Source of the DNA: CAIWAH01 sp964602595
Lineage (GTDB): Bacteria > Verrucomicrobiota > Verrucomicrobiia > Limisphaerales > UBA9464
DNA: 64,000 nt
Direction of reading: 5' to 3'
Assembly (NCBI GenBank): GCA_964602595.1
Contig: CAZRRO010000014.1
Coordinates: 119,775-183,774 of the forward strand
Under the pieces are notes generated by a model, which ran no database searches, was not told the DNA's origin, and saw only the letters and a list, made by a program, of their open reading frames with translations. Positions 44,448 to 52,464 of this stretch are shown one piece after another. The first letter of the stretch is position 1; every line of letters begins with the position of its first letter. A program made the position numbers and the translations under genes.

Positions 44448-45404
44448 TCACAGCTCCTCAAAGCTTACGGTGCGGCAGGCTTGGTCGAGTTGATGGACCA
44501 CGCGGGCAATTTCCGGCTCGGACAACACCCGCGGAGCCGATGTGAGTTCCTTGGCGAAGTAGCGCGGATTGCAGACCACCAGCTTCGGAAACTGGTTTGG
44601 CTTCACCCACCAACCGGGCAAGGCGATGACGCCGCACACGGTTACCGGATGCCCGGTGGCGCTGCTGAGGGTCTTGGCCAGATCGTGGGCGATGGCTTCC
44701 GCCTGTCGAACCGCCTTGGTTTCCCGCCAACCGTCGGAAAACCGGATTTGGTTCCCGTCGAATTCGGCCCAGTGCTCCGCCTTCGCGCCCGGCTTTTCGC
44801 GTTTGGACCTCGCCTTGGTTTCGATGGCGAAGACGCCGCCCGGCCCTACCACGACATGGTCAATGTTGCCCTTCTCTCCCGGAAGATCGTGAAAGACATG
44901 ATAACCGGCCCGCACCGCCACCTGAAGATCCTCCGCCACCGCCTGTTCACCGCGCAATCCCAGCCGGAGGCGGTGGCGCTCGCGCAGCCATTCCCGGAAC
45001 TGGTGGCAGCTCCAGACCATGCCACCGACCCCGCCAAGGAGCAGCAGGCCCAAGGTGAGCAGGGTCACTACTGCCCCGCGATTGGCCCAAAGGCTGGCCC
45101 AAAACTGATCCCGCGTCGCCGGGTCGGTTGCCCAAGCCCAACCAATCGAAGCCAGCCCCCACAGCATGGCCCCAGTGGTCGAACTGGCCAGAAACACGAC
45201 GAACGCGATAGTCCCAAACCGGTCGCTTTGGGCGGCCAGCTTTTCCGCCAACGCGTGGCCCGGGGGACGGAGCAAGTCGTCCTCTTGGGGCGGCCGGTGC
45301 GTCCTGCGTCCCTTTTCGAGAAGCATTCGGCCCCAGACGGCGACCAATACCAATCCGGCCAGTCCGCTCAGGAAAAACGGCAGTAAACCCCAGAGTGATT
45401 TCAT
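44448..45404 (-). CDS. NERD-domain membrane protein
   Basis: 318 residues. Three membrane segments: LLPFFLSGLAGLVLVAVWG at the N-terminus, then TIAFVVFLASSTTGAMLWGLA and VVTLLTLGLLLLGGVGGMVW. The cytoplasmic C-terminal half is a NERD (nuclease-related) domain: LRLGLRGEQAVAEDLQ, GNIDHVVVGPGGVFAIETKAR with the Asp and E-x-K of a restriction-like nuclease, and ALPGWWVKP. It is the last gene of the four-gene restriction cassette; its start overlaps the ASCH stop by four bases. A membrane-tethered nuclease beside a restriction system is a plausible defence effector (inference). Confidence 0.85.
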   Translation of the reverse strand: MKSLWGLLPFFLSGLAGLVLVAVWGRMLLEKGRRTHRPPQEDDLLRPPGHALAEKLAAQSDRFGTIAFVVFLASSTTGAMLWGLASIGWAWATDPATRDQFWASLWANRGAVVTLLTLGLLLLGGVGGMVWSCHQFREWLRERHRLRLGLRGEQAVAEDLQVAVRAGYHVFHDLPGEKGNIDHVVVGPGGVFAIETKARSKREKPGAKAEHWAEFDGNQIRFSDGWRETKAVRQAEAIAHDLAKTLSSATGHPVTVCGVIALPGWWVKPNQFPKLVVCNPRYFAKELTSAPRVLSEPEIARVVHQLDQACRTVSFEEL

Positions 45405-45814
45405 TTAACGAAGCCGGCCCGAAATAGCCCAAGCTGCCCCTTGCACTCGCGGAACGGAAGCCGGCGGGGATTCGCCAAGACCCACGCGAAGTTCCCGCGA
45501 ATAAACCACGGCGAAGGGTGATTCTCGACGCAATCCACCACCTCCACCACGCCCACGATTCCGCCAATGTCCACTTCATCGGGAAACCGGACGCCATGGC
45601 GCTTGGCGATTGCGTTTTGCCTCCGTTGGTTCAGTGCGGAACGGTTGAGGCCAACGTGGATGAGCAGCGGCCCGCGGTAGTGGGTGCGCCGTGGGCGGTT
45701 TTCCACGTCCTTGAATCCATTCACGATGAGCCAAGCCCACGGCTGGCGCACGGACAGGACCGGCAACCGTGCTAGGGAAGGCGACCAACGCGCCAACGGC
45801 GTTTTGGCGCTCAT
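45401..45814 (-). CDS. ASCH-domain protein
   Basis: 137 residues from ATG 45812-45814; upstream in-frame residues are antisense-like. LPVLSVRQPWAWLIVNGFKDVENR is the ASCH signature, then IGGIVGVVEVVDCVEN and FAWVLANPRRLPF. ASCH belongs to the PUA-like folds (with EVE and YTH) that bind RNA or modified bases. It overlaps the DUF4268 gene upstream and the NERD gene downstream by four bases each, so it is firmly part of the cassette. A reader or remover of a modified base is possible; nothing in the sequence proves it. Confidence 0.85.
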   Translation of the reverse strand: MSAKTPLARWSPSLARLPVLSVRQPWAWLIVNGFKDVENRPRRTHYRGPLLIHVGLNRSALNQRRQNAIAKRHGVRFPDEVDIGGIVGVVEVVDCVENHPSPWFIRGNFAWVLANPRRLPFRECKGQLGLFRAGFVK

Positions 45815-46818
45815 GGCTGGGGCGCGGAATCGCTCTCGGTGCCCTCGTCTTTGAGCTTCCGGACCATTGGTCCGAAAACCTTGTGCAACGCTTCCAGACG
45901 TTGGCGCAGCCAATCGAATTGCTGGGGCCAGAGGTTCTGGTTCAGGAAGTCGGCATCCTGTTGGCAGTAGATGCGAGCCTGTGCCTTGTTCGGCGGATTG
46001 TGCCATACCAAGGCGAAGCCCAGTTGCCTTTCAATTTCTTCGCGTTGCTGTTGAAGGGCCAGAAACTCCGCTTTCGCGGCCGGGCCATGCAAATTCAGTT
46101 CAGCGCGGATTTCCGGGTTTCTGGTATCGGTCTTTGAATTCCAGAGGGAGGCCACGGAAACGAGACTCGCCCCTGACCGGCCGATGGCGTGATTCGTCCA
46201 ATGCTGGGGCAAGGGCTTCTGACAGCGGACGATGCTTTTCTTTGCCTCCATGTATTCGCGGAAGCCGGTCCAAAATCGAAGCTGCGCTTGCTTGTGTTCG
46301 GACACTTCGGCCCCGGCCGTGGCGGCTTGCTGAATCGTGCGGCTCCAGTCGTTCGGCTGGCTGACGATGTTGAACTTCGGGGCGACGGGCGAATCGCCGA
46401 TCCGCCAAAGTTCAATTTCGAGCCCGAACAGGTTGATCGTGTCGTCCGTGTGTTCGTTCAGCCAATCCAGCGCGGCGCGATGCTCTTCCGTGAAGCGCTC
46501 GGCAATCCAAACAATGGTGACCGCGTTGAGCCCGGCCGCATAGGTCAGCAGTTGGCCCAAGTGAGTGTGGTCGGTCCGCTCAATCTGGTTCTCAATCAGC
46601 ACCCAATGGTCGGTGGCGGTGTCCTTGCACAGGATGTCCGCGCGAAACGGCCCGACCTCCTTTTCCTTCGATTCCAATTCGAGTTCGATCCCGATGCTTT
46701 CCCCCAGCAAGGCAAGGTTCTCCTCTTGGGCGAGCCACGGCGTGAAGTGCCCAGACTCGGAAGTCCAAATGTCGCGAAGCTCAACCCGTTTCAATCGTCC
46801 AAGGCTGTTGGCACTCAT
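45811..46818 (-). CDS. DUF4268-domain protein, nuclease-like N-terminus
   Basis: 335 residues. The N-terminal 150 residues look like a PD-(D/E)xK-type domain: FRADILCKDTATDHWVLIEN followed by QIERTDHTHLGQLLTYAAGL. The C-terminal half is the DUF4268 region: AQLRFWTGFREYMEAKKS, RSGASLVSVASLWNS and FLALQQQREEIERQLGFALV. Proteins of this type are common in defence islands; function unknown. It starts 54 bases downstream of the MmeI-like gene and overlaps the ASCH gene by four bases. Confidence 0.82.
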   Translation of the reverse strand: MSANSLGRLKRVELRDIWTSESGHFTPWLAQEENLALLGESIGIELELESKEKEVGPFRADILCKDTATDHWVLIENQIERTDHTHLGQLLTYAAGLNAVTIVWIAERFTEEHRAALDWLNEHTDDTINLFGLEIELWRIGDSPVAPKFNIVSQPNDWSRTIQQAATAGAEVSEHKQAQLRFWTGFREYMEAKKSIVRCQKPLPQHWTNHAIGRSGASLVSVASLWNSKTDTRNPEIRAELNLHGPAAKAEFLALQQQREEIERQLGFALVWHNPPNKAQARIYCQQDADFLNQNLWPQQFDWLRQRLEALHKVFGPMVRKLKDEGTESDSAPQP

Positions 46819-46872
46819 TGCATTAAGGTTCGGTGGTTTCTGACTAAGGCACTGGCGGAAAAATCGACGGGC

Positions 46873-49800
46873 TCAGAGCAATTCCCCCTCGCCCTTGCCG
46901 CGTTGGGTTTTCTTGGCGGGCTTGGTGGTTTGGGCGGACTTCGCTTCCTCCGCGGCGCGTAGGAGGTTGAGGGCGAGGAGGCGTTCCAAGATTTGTTCGT
47001 CGGTCAGGTCGGCGGGCCAGCCGTAGGCGGCGGCGACGGCGGCATCGAGCGTCTTGTGGGCATTGGCGAGCCACGCGGGGCGCTCGTTGTATAGGTTCGT
47101 GAGCGTGCGTTTCTTGAGCTTGGCGGCGTGCTCCGCATCCTTGGGTTCAAGGCGGGGATAACGCACGGTGCCCACGCCGGTCTTGGCGTTCACGGTGGCG
47201 GGGTCCACGTAGCGCGCCCACGGGCCGTTGACGCTGCCGGGGAATTCCAGCGTGCGGGTTTCCGTCCATTCGGGCGGGTTAAGCCAGTTTTCCCGCAGTT
47301 CGTTCAACTCTTTCGCGGCGGCGGCAATCGCGGTTTCCTGTTCCTGCGTTGGGTGAGGAAAGGCGAACGTCTCAAAGCACTCCGTCGGGTTGTAGGTCGG
47401 CCGCTCGCCGCCATGCAGCCCTTGCGTCGCTTCCGTCCAGACTTCGTGGACGCGGGACTGTAAAATTCCGAAATGGAAATCGTCGGCGAAAGCCAGGGCG
47501 ATGACTTTGGAGTCCGGCAAGACGACGGAATCCAGCCAGACAAACAGGCGATGCTTGGCGACGCGAGCGGTTCCCAAGTAACGCGGCAATTGGGAAGTGG
47601 CGGAGCGAAAGCCCGGCCGGGGTTCCGCATGAATCCACCAGCGCTCCCGATAGTGAGCCCGGTTGTTCTTTTCGCGAAACGGGCGGACGAACTTCTCCAG
47701 ATGGAGCGTTGGCCCTTCGTATAGGACGGCCACTTCAAGCGGAGTCGTCACCCCGTAATCAATCACCCAGCGCTTCGAGTCAGCCCGGACGATGTCGCTG
47801 CCATTACGAAAGGGCCTGAGAACATCGCTGTTGGGTTTTCTCCCGACGTTCGGAACTGGCAGCAATGGAAGGGCGGCGGACTCTTCAAGGTCGAAGTCGC
47901 CAACCTTGGTTGAACCCATAAAGCAAACGCCCCGATTTGCTCGGAGGATTTGCTTGGCAGTGAGATCCAGTCCGCCGGAAAGGTCGGCATTGATTTCCGG
48001 AACCTCCGCGCCATCCAACTTAGGCGTGGTCGTGTCGTCCTTCCGACTGAAGCCAACCATGCAGATGCGAATGGCCGTTCCGGCGTCGAACCAGTCGCGG
48101 TCAGAGATGCCGAAGAAAATCTTCCCGCTCTCTTTGATGCGTTCGAATGCGCGACGAGACGCCACTTGCTTCGATCCGGTGGTGGCTAACAAACCAGCCC
48201 GGACGCACTTGCCTGCCGTGATTTGTTCACGGGCCTTTTCAAACCAGTAGCAGCAAAAATCCGAAGTGGACGGAAGGCGGTCGCCAAAAACATCAAAGAC
48301 CGCCTTGGCATATTCATCTCCTAGTTCCGTGCGGAGCCGTTTGTTCCCGATGAACGGCGGGTTGCCGACGATGACTTCGCACGCGGGCCATTCGCGTTCC
48401 ACGTAGCCCTTGGTTGACGCGTCGTGGGCGTGTTCGTCCGCCTGCGCTTCCTTCAAGTCCTTGGGCTGGCGCTTGAAGACTTCGCGCAACAGGGCGTCCT
48501 TGTTCTCGAAGCCTTCGAGGTTCTGGAGCACGGGCGAGCGGTCGTTGTCGAAACCGTTGTCGCGCCGCCATTGCAGGAAGCCGATTTGCACGGACACCTG
48601 CGCCAGTTCGTAGGCGTAGGGATTGATTTCGAGGGCGCGAAGCTGTTGCACGCTCACCTGCGGCTTGAGCGTGAAGCCGAGTTGCGTGGCGTAGGCGAGG
48701 ACTTCCTTTTCCAATCCCAGGAGCAACTGCAACGAGACGTAAAGGAAGTTGCCGCTGCCGCAGGCGGGGTCGAGGACCGTCGTGGCGGCCAAGGTCTTTT
48801 GGAACGCAGCTAGTTTGTCGCGTTGGGCGGTGGTGCCCTTGCCCTTCTTGTAGGCGGCGGCGAGTTCGCCCTTGAGCGTGGCCCATTCGCGTCGGAGCGG
48901 GGCCATGAGCACGGGTTCCACGAGGGTCTTTATGTCCGTTTCGCTCGTGTAGTGGGCGCCCAACTGCGAACGCTGTTCCGGCTCCAAGGCGCGTTCAAAG
49001 AGCGTGCCCATGATGCTGGGTTCGATGAACTGCCAGTCGGCGTCGCCGGCTTCGGCCAAGGCGGTCAGCTCGGCTTCGTTCAGCTCAAAGACGGTGGAGT
49101 CTTCAAACAGGTGGCCGTTGAAGTGGCGAATCTTGTCCTTACCAAAGGAGCCGCCCTTGGCCATGACGCCAAACAGGGTTTCCAGCGTGGTGGCGAAGTG
49201 CTTGGGATCGGCCACCGCGGTCTTGAGCAGGTCGGAAAAGAGGTTCCGCGGAAGCAGGCCGGTGTCTTCGGCAAAGAAGCAGAAGACAATGCGGTTGAGG
49301 AAGCGGGCGATGCGGAGGTTTTTGCGGGCGGCGAAGTTGAGTTCCTTGCGGGTCTTGGCGTCGGTCAATTCGACGCTCTCGCGCTGGTGCAGGGACTTGG
49401 CGACTTCGGCAATCGTGCCGGCGAGCGTCTCGGTAACTTGCGCGGTGGTGCGCTGGGGCTTGAGGGAATCGGGGTCACCGAACAGCGCCCGGAGCACGCG
49501 GAGGTTTTCCGGGCGGTCGAGGGTGTCGTTGGTGAACTCAAAGACTTCCTGAACGGTGCCGTTGAAGTTCGTTTTGACGACGTAGCGGTCGAAATCGCAG
49601 ACGACGAGCAGCGGCGGGTTTTCGAGGGCTTCGCGGTAGCGGAGCAACTGCTTGTAAGCCTCGTCGAGGTTCTTGCGCTTGCCCTTGTATTCCCACGCGA
49701 AACAGCCGCGCTTCCACACGTCGGCAAAGCCGCGTTCGTCCGGGGCGGCTTCCTCGCCCGATTCCGCGACGGCGAAGAGTTCGGCGTCTTTCACCACGCG

Positions 49801-49953
49801 CTTTTGGAAGCAGAAGAATTCCGCGTCGGGATCGGCTTCCAAGGGCGTGGGGACCTTGAGCAGCCGGCAGAGGTCGTCGAAATGGGACTGGTAACCGGAG
49901 GATTCCTTGCCGGTGAACTTGGACCATTTCTTTTTGAACTCGGCGGGTGTCAT
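46873..49953 (-). CDS. MmeI-like type IIL restriction-modification enzyme
   Basis: 1026 residues in the single-chain order of type IIL enzymes. The N-terminal nuclease has the FADVWKRGCFAWEYKGKRKN motif (D...ExK) near 77-96. A helical linker follows (about 150-350). The methyltransferase has motif I VLDPACGSGNFLY near 392-404 and NPPF near 530 (EVIVGNPPFIGNKR), typical of adenine-N6 enzymes. The target-recognition domain is in roughly 600-900. One chain both methylates one strand and cuts DNA. It is the first gene of the four-gene cassette. A repeat-rich 280-base region lies upstream. Confidence 0.92.
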   Translation of the reverse strand: MTPAEFKKKWSKFTGKESSGYQSHFDDLCRLLKVPTPLEADPDAEFFCFQKRVVKDAELFAVAESGEEAAPDERGFADVWKRGCFAWEYKGKRKNLDEAYKQLLRYREALENPPLLVVCDFDRYVVKTNFNGTVQEVFEFTNDTLDRPENLRVLRALFGDPDSLKPQRTTAQVTETLAGTIAEVAKSLHQRESVELTDAKTRKELNFAARKNLRIARFLNRIVFCFFAEDTGLLPRNLFSDLLKTAVADPKHFATTLETLFGVMAKGGSFGKDKIRHFNGHLFEDSTVFELNEAELTALAEAGDADWQFIEPSIMGTLFERALEPEQRSQLGAHYTSETDIKTLVEPVLMAPLRREWATLKGELAAAYKKGKGTTAQRDKLAAFQKTLAATTVLDPACGSGNFLYVSLQLLLGLEKEVLAYATQLGFTLKPQVSVQQLRALEINPYAYELAQVSVQIGFLQWRRDNGFDNDRSPVLQNLEGFENKDALLREVFKRQPKDLKEAQADEHAHDASTKGYVEREWPACEVIVGNPPFIGNKRLRTELGDEYAKAVFDVFGDRLPSTSDFCCYWFEKAREQITAGKCVRAGLLATTGSKQVASRRAFERIKESGKIFFGISDRDWFDAGTAIRICMVGFSRKDDTTTPKLDGAEVPEINADLSGGLDLTAKQILRANRGVCFMGSTKVGDFDLEESAALPLLPVPNVGRKPNSDVLRPFRNGSDIVRADSKRWVIDYGVTTPLEVAVLYEGPTLHLEKFVRPFREKNNRAHYRERWWIHAEPRPGFRSATSQLPRYLGTARVAKHRLFVWLDSVVLPDSKVIALAFADDFHFGILQSRVHEVWTEATQGLHGGERPTYNPTECFETFAFPHPTQEQETAIAAAAKELNELRENWLNPPEWTETRTLEFPGSVNGPWARYVDPATVNAKTGVGTVRYPRLEPKDAEHAAKLKKRTLTNLYNERPAWLANAHKTLDAAVAAAYGWPADLTDEQILERLLALNLLRAAEEAKSAQTTKPAKKTQRGKGEGELL

Positions 49954-50031
49954 GGAGTGCGTCCGGGAACGGGGCAGGGTGGCGAGGGAGGGAGACCCAA
50001 GGCAATGGGGGAAATGGGTTTGGGCGGGGCA

Positions 50032-50110
50032 GGGTTACAAAACGGGTTACATCGTGGGGCTCCATATCCAAAAACCGCGGCTCCACGAAGTAACCCGAAA
50101 ATGTAACCCG
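50032..50110. repeat. Four GGGTTAC-type sites in an inverted arrangement near the right end
   Basis: GGGTTAC at 50032-50038 and 50044-50050, and the reverse GTAACCC at 50090-50096 and 50103-50109, form two facing pairs within an imperfect inverted repeat that also includes TCGTGG (50052-50057) and CCACGA (50083-50088). The same GTAACCCG occurs at 39227-39234 beside the left end. They look like integrase or excisionase arm sites, or an operator or origin of the element. The 49954-50235 interval contains no gene. Confidence 0.7.
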
Positions 50111-50235
50111 GTGGCAAAACTGGGGAGGCTTCGGGATTACACGCGACAACATGGATTCGCTATTTTGCTCAGCAATCCGAAAGATTGACGCTTGTAGATG
50201 ATTCGGGATTTTTCAGGAAAATCGCCCGGTTCAAA

Positions 50236-50274
50236 TTACAAAACCGTAGCTCTACCACTGAGCTAAGCTGGCAA
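50236..50274. repeat. Right attachment repeat (attR core, tRNA-Thr fragment)
   Basis: 39 bases identical to 39135-39173. Only the 5' half of the tRNA is present, so this copy is not a functional tRNA. Confidence 0.93.
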
Positions 50275-50375
50275 AATGTTCAGATTGAGGAGCCTGCCGT
50301 GCTGAAGTTTGCACGCAATGCCGGCTGAAATCCGGTGGTCACCCAATCTCTAACGGCCGGTTAGCCGTCGATGTG

Positions 50376-50534
50376 ATGGCTAACCATCAAGTTCCGCCGA
50401 CTCAGCGCATCCCAACGAAACCGGCCGGCGGTTATTACGCTCTGGTCCAGCGGGGTGGCAAACAGTTTCGGCGGGCTTCGCGGTTCACGATCCACGCCTG
50501 GAGTTATGTTGGCCGTTCGCGGCGATTGGATTGA
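50376..50534 (+). pseudogene. Remnant of a second integrase N-terminus
   Basis: A 52-codon frame (ATG 50376, TGA 50532-50534) contains KPAGGYYALVQRGGKQFRRAS, aligning with ETSGGYYALLKRGGKQFRKS of the live integrase. It starts 102 bases after the right repeat; the shared motif begins 152 bases from it, versus 158 bases for the live integrase from the left repeat. The rest of the gene is gone. No catalytic domain follows. This is the fossil of a related element that used the same tRNA. Confidence 0.8.
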
Positions 50535-50763
50535 GTCAGTGGCGCCGTCTGAGATGGGTGTAGCTGGCCTTGGGGCTGGATCTGGGCCAGAGCACCTGCC
50601 GCTAATCCCTTGGAACGCCGCGTCAGCAATGCGCCCGATCCCGCCCGAACTTCGAGAGCCAATTCCTCGCCGCGACGGCGGATCGGTGCCGCAAATCAAC
50701 ACAGGACATGCCGCCGTGGTCACGCCTTGGCTTTAATCGCGGTTGGCGCTAAACCAACGGGCT

Positions 50764-51282
50764 GTGCCTGCGAAGAAGTCCGCCGAACCGAGTGAGGCTG
50801 CCGGGGATATCCCTCTCGACTCACCTCAGCGTCGCCGTTTGCCGCCTTTGTTGCGACGGGCTTGGTATGGCTTGAATCAGGCATTCCGGCGGCGCATCGC
50901 CCATACCGGGGTGACGCCCGATCAGTTCACCGCGATGCGCACGTTGCTGGAGGGCTCGCCCGAGGGCAGCACGCAGCGCGACCTGACCCAGGCCATGTCG
51001 AGCGATCCCAATACGGTGGCGTCGCTGTTGGAGCGAATGGAAGAGGCCGGCTGGGTGGACCGTCGACCGCATGAGCGCGACGGCCGGGCGTATCGGATCC
51101 GCCTGCTGCCGTCCGGGCGGGAGAAATACGAGATCGTTCGGGCCGAAGCGGTGGCCCTCCAAACGGAGGTGTTATCCTGCCTTCCTGAGGGGCAGCGGGA
51201 ACCGTTCCTGGAGCAGTTGGATCTCGTCGCCAGTGCGTGTCGCCGGGCCGCGGAGCAGGCGCCCCGGGCGTCGGCTAAGTGA
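50764..51282 (+). CDS. MarR-family transcriptional regulator
   Basis: 172 residues from GTG 50764; a TTG at 50743 is also possible and neither has a clear ribosome site. The winged helix is typical: TPDQFTAMRTLLEGSPEGST, QRDLTQAMSSDPNTVASLLERMEEAGWV and RRPHERDGRAYRIRLLPSG. It binds DNA as a dimer and usually represses nearby genes in response to a ligand. The DUF167 gene is convergent and overlaps its end by 8 bases. It is the first chromosomal gene to the right of the integrase fossil. Confidence 0.88.
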   Translation: MPAKKSAEPSEAAGDIPLDSPQRRRLPPLLRRAWYGLNQAFRRRIAHTGVTPDQFTAMRTLLEGSPEGSTQRDLTQAMSSDPNTVASLLERMEEAGWVDRRPHERDGRAYRIRLLPSGREKYEIVRAEAVALQTEVLSCLPEGQREPFLEQLDLVASACRRAAEQAPRASAK

Positions 51283-51568
51283 GGCGGCGGGCCGCGTCCT
51301 CGGCGGTGATCGAGTCGAGGCGGATGGATTTGTGAGTGGAGGTTTGGCCGCGCACCAAGGTCACGCAGCGACGGGGCAGCTTCAAGTGGCCGGCAAGAAA
51401 CTCGACTACCGCCTCGTTGGCTGCGGAATCAACCGGAGGGGCGGTGATCTTCAGCTTCAATTCGTTGCCGAGGAGGCCCGCGATTTCATTGCGGCTGGCC
51501 CGTGGTTGAACCTTCAGGGCGAGGATGACCGCGCCGTCCTGGACCCGTAGAAACGGCGGCAGGTTCAC
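51275..51568 (-). CDS. DUF167/YggU-family protein
   Basis: 97 residues from GTG 51566-51568. The family blocks are clear: VILALKVQPRASRNEIAGL, LKLKITAPPVDSAANEAVVE, FLAGHLKLPRRCVTLVRGQTS and HKSIRL. Function unknown across bacteria. The start overlaps the end of the YggT-like gene by four bases, the classical yggT-yggU pairing. Confidence 0.88.
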   Translation of the reverse strand: MNLPPFLRVQDGAVILALKVQPRASRNEIAGLLGNELKLKITAPPVDSAANEAVVEFLAGHLKLPRRCVTLVRGQTSTHKSIRLDSITAEDAARRLT

Positions 51569-52404
51569 AGGTTGAGGGCGGCAAAGGCCCGGGCGAGCCC
51601 GATTTCCATGCCCCACCATAGGGTCCAGACCACAGCCGCAGTGATCAGCGGCGTGAAGTCCAGCTTGCCCAACCGGACCGGTAACCAGGCCAGCGGGCGA
51701 ATCAACGTGCCGCCGACCCGGTGGATGAAATCCCAGAAGGGCGCATTGCCCAGATAGATGTAGGTGTTGACGAGGCGAAGCAGGAGCACGCCGGCGAGCA
51801 GCCATTTCAGGCTCAGCCAGACACTGGCACCGACGACCGCCGCCTGCGCCGCCAGTTCCGGACCCGCGGGAATTCGGGGCAGGATGCCAAGGTTGGCCAA
51901 GGGCACCGTGAGGAGGACCCACGCCAATCCGCCCGCGAGAAGCGGAAAGAGCAGTTGTAGCCAGATGGGCATCCGGCCGAGGCGTCCCAGAAACTCCCGG
52001 AGAATCCTTGACCAACCCTCCGGCTCACGCTCCAAGGCGGTCAGCGCCACCAATACGGTTGCCCAAGCGGTTGCGACCAACCAAGCCCAGCCAAACGATA
52101 GCAGGGAGTGAAGGATCAACCGGTTGGGGTCATCGGCGCGGAACGCCAACGCGGCCGAACCCAGCCCAATCATGGGTGTCCAGTTCAAGCCGACCGCGGC
52201 CACGGAATAGGCCAAGGGCCGGGCCACGAGGAGTCCCCCGAGCGCCAGCAAATAACCCCAGCGTTTGGTGGGGCGCGATTCCGCCGGCTTCAAATTGGAC
52301 AGCAGCGTGCCGGCCCCGCGGACGGCCGCGGGCTTGCCCGCGCTGCGCCACGCCAGCAGCAGGATCAGGCCGATCAGGTTGAGCAGGAGATCAACGATGG
52401 CCAT
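51565..52404 (-). CDS. YggT-family membrane protein
   Basis: 279 residues with several membrane segments: IVDLLLNLIGLILLLAWR at the N-terminus, WLVATAWATVLVALTAL, WLQLLFPLLAGGLAWVLL and LSLKWLLAGVLLLRLVNTY. Two YggT-like repeats are suggested; the second has the signature NAPFWDFIHRVGGTLIRPL followed by LDFTPLITAAVVW. YggT proteins affect envelope or cell-shape functions in other bacteria. It precedes DUF167 with four-base overlap. Confidence 0.8.
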   Translation of the reverse strand: MAIVDLLLNLIGLILLLAWRSAGKPAAVRGAGTLLSNLKPAESRPTKRWGYLLALGGLLVARPLAYSVAAVGLNWTPMIGLGSAALAFRADDPNRLILHSLLSFGWAWLVATAWATVLVALTALEREPEGWSRILREFLGRLGRMPIWLQLLFPLLAGGLAWVLLTVPLANLGILPRIPAGPELAAQAAVVGASVWLSLKWLLAGVLLLRLVNTYIYLGNAPFWDFIHRVGGTLIRPLAWLPVRLGKLDFTPLITAAVVWTLWWGMEIGLARAFAALNL

Positions 52405-52464
52405 GGCGGGATGGGCCGGCGGCGGAACGGCGGCGCGGGCCGGCCCACGGGTCCGGAAGGTGGG

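Larger units (their letters stand above)
39135..50274. mobile_element. Integrative element of about 11 kb in tRNA-Thr
   Basis: Bounded by a 39-base perfect direct repeat (39135-39173 and 50236-50274) that is the anticodon-loop-to-5'-end half of tRNA-Thr. The left end carries a tyrosine integrase next to the repeat. Inside are an excisionase-like HTH gene, a primase-polymerase and DUF3631 ATPase pair, a toxin-antitoxin pair and a four-gene restriction/nuclease cassette. No capsid, terminase, conjugation or relaxase gene is present, so it must be mobilised by another element or move only by excision and chromosome-dependent transfer (inference). The plan resembles small phage-satellite-like or genomic-island elements. 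Confidence 0.92.

Noticed and set aside
50029..50112. Inverted repeat as intrinsic terminator
   Set aside because: No T-tract follows on either strand and it stands upstream, not downstream, of a gene; paired protein sites fit better.
50236..50274. Second tRNA-Thr gene
   Set aside because: Only the 5' half is present; acceptor 3' strand, T arm and CCA are missing.
50361..50723. A 120-codon minus-strand frame right of the element
   Set aside because: Antisense to the integrase remnant, no features.
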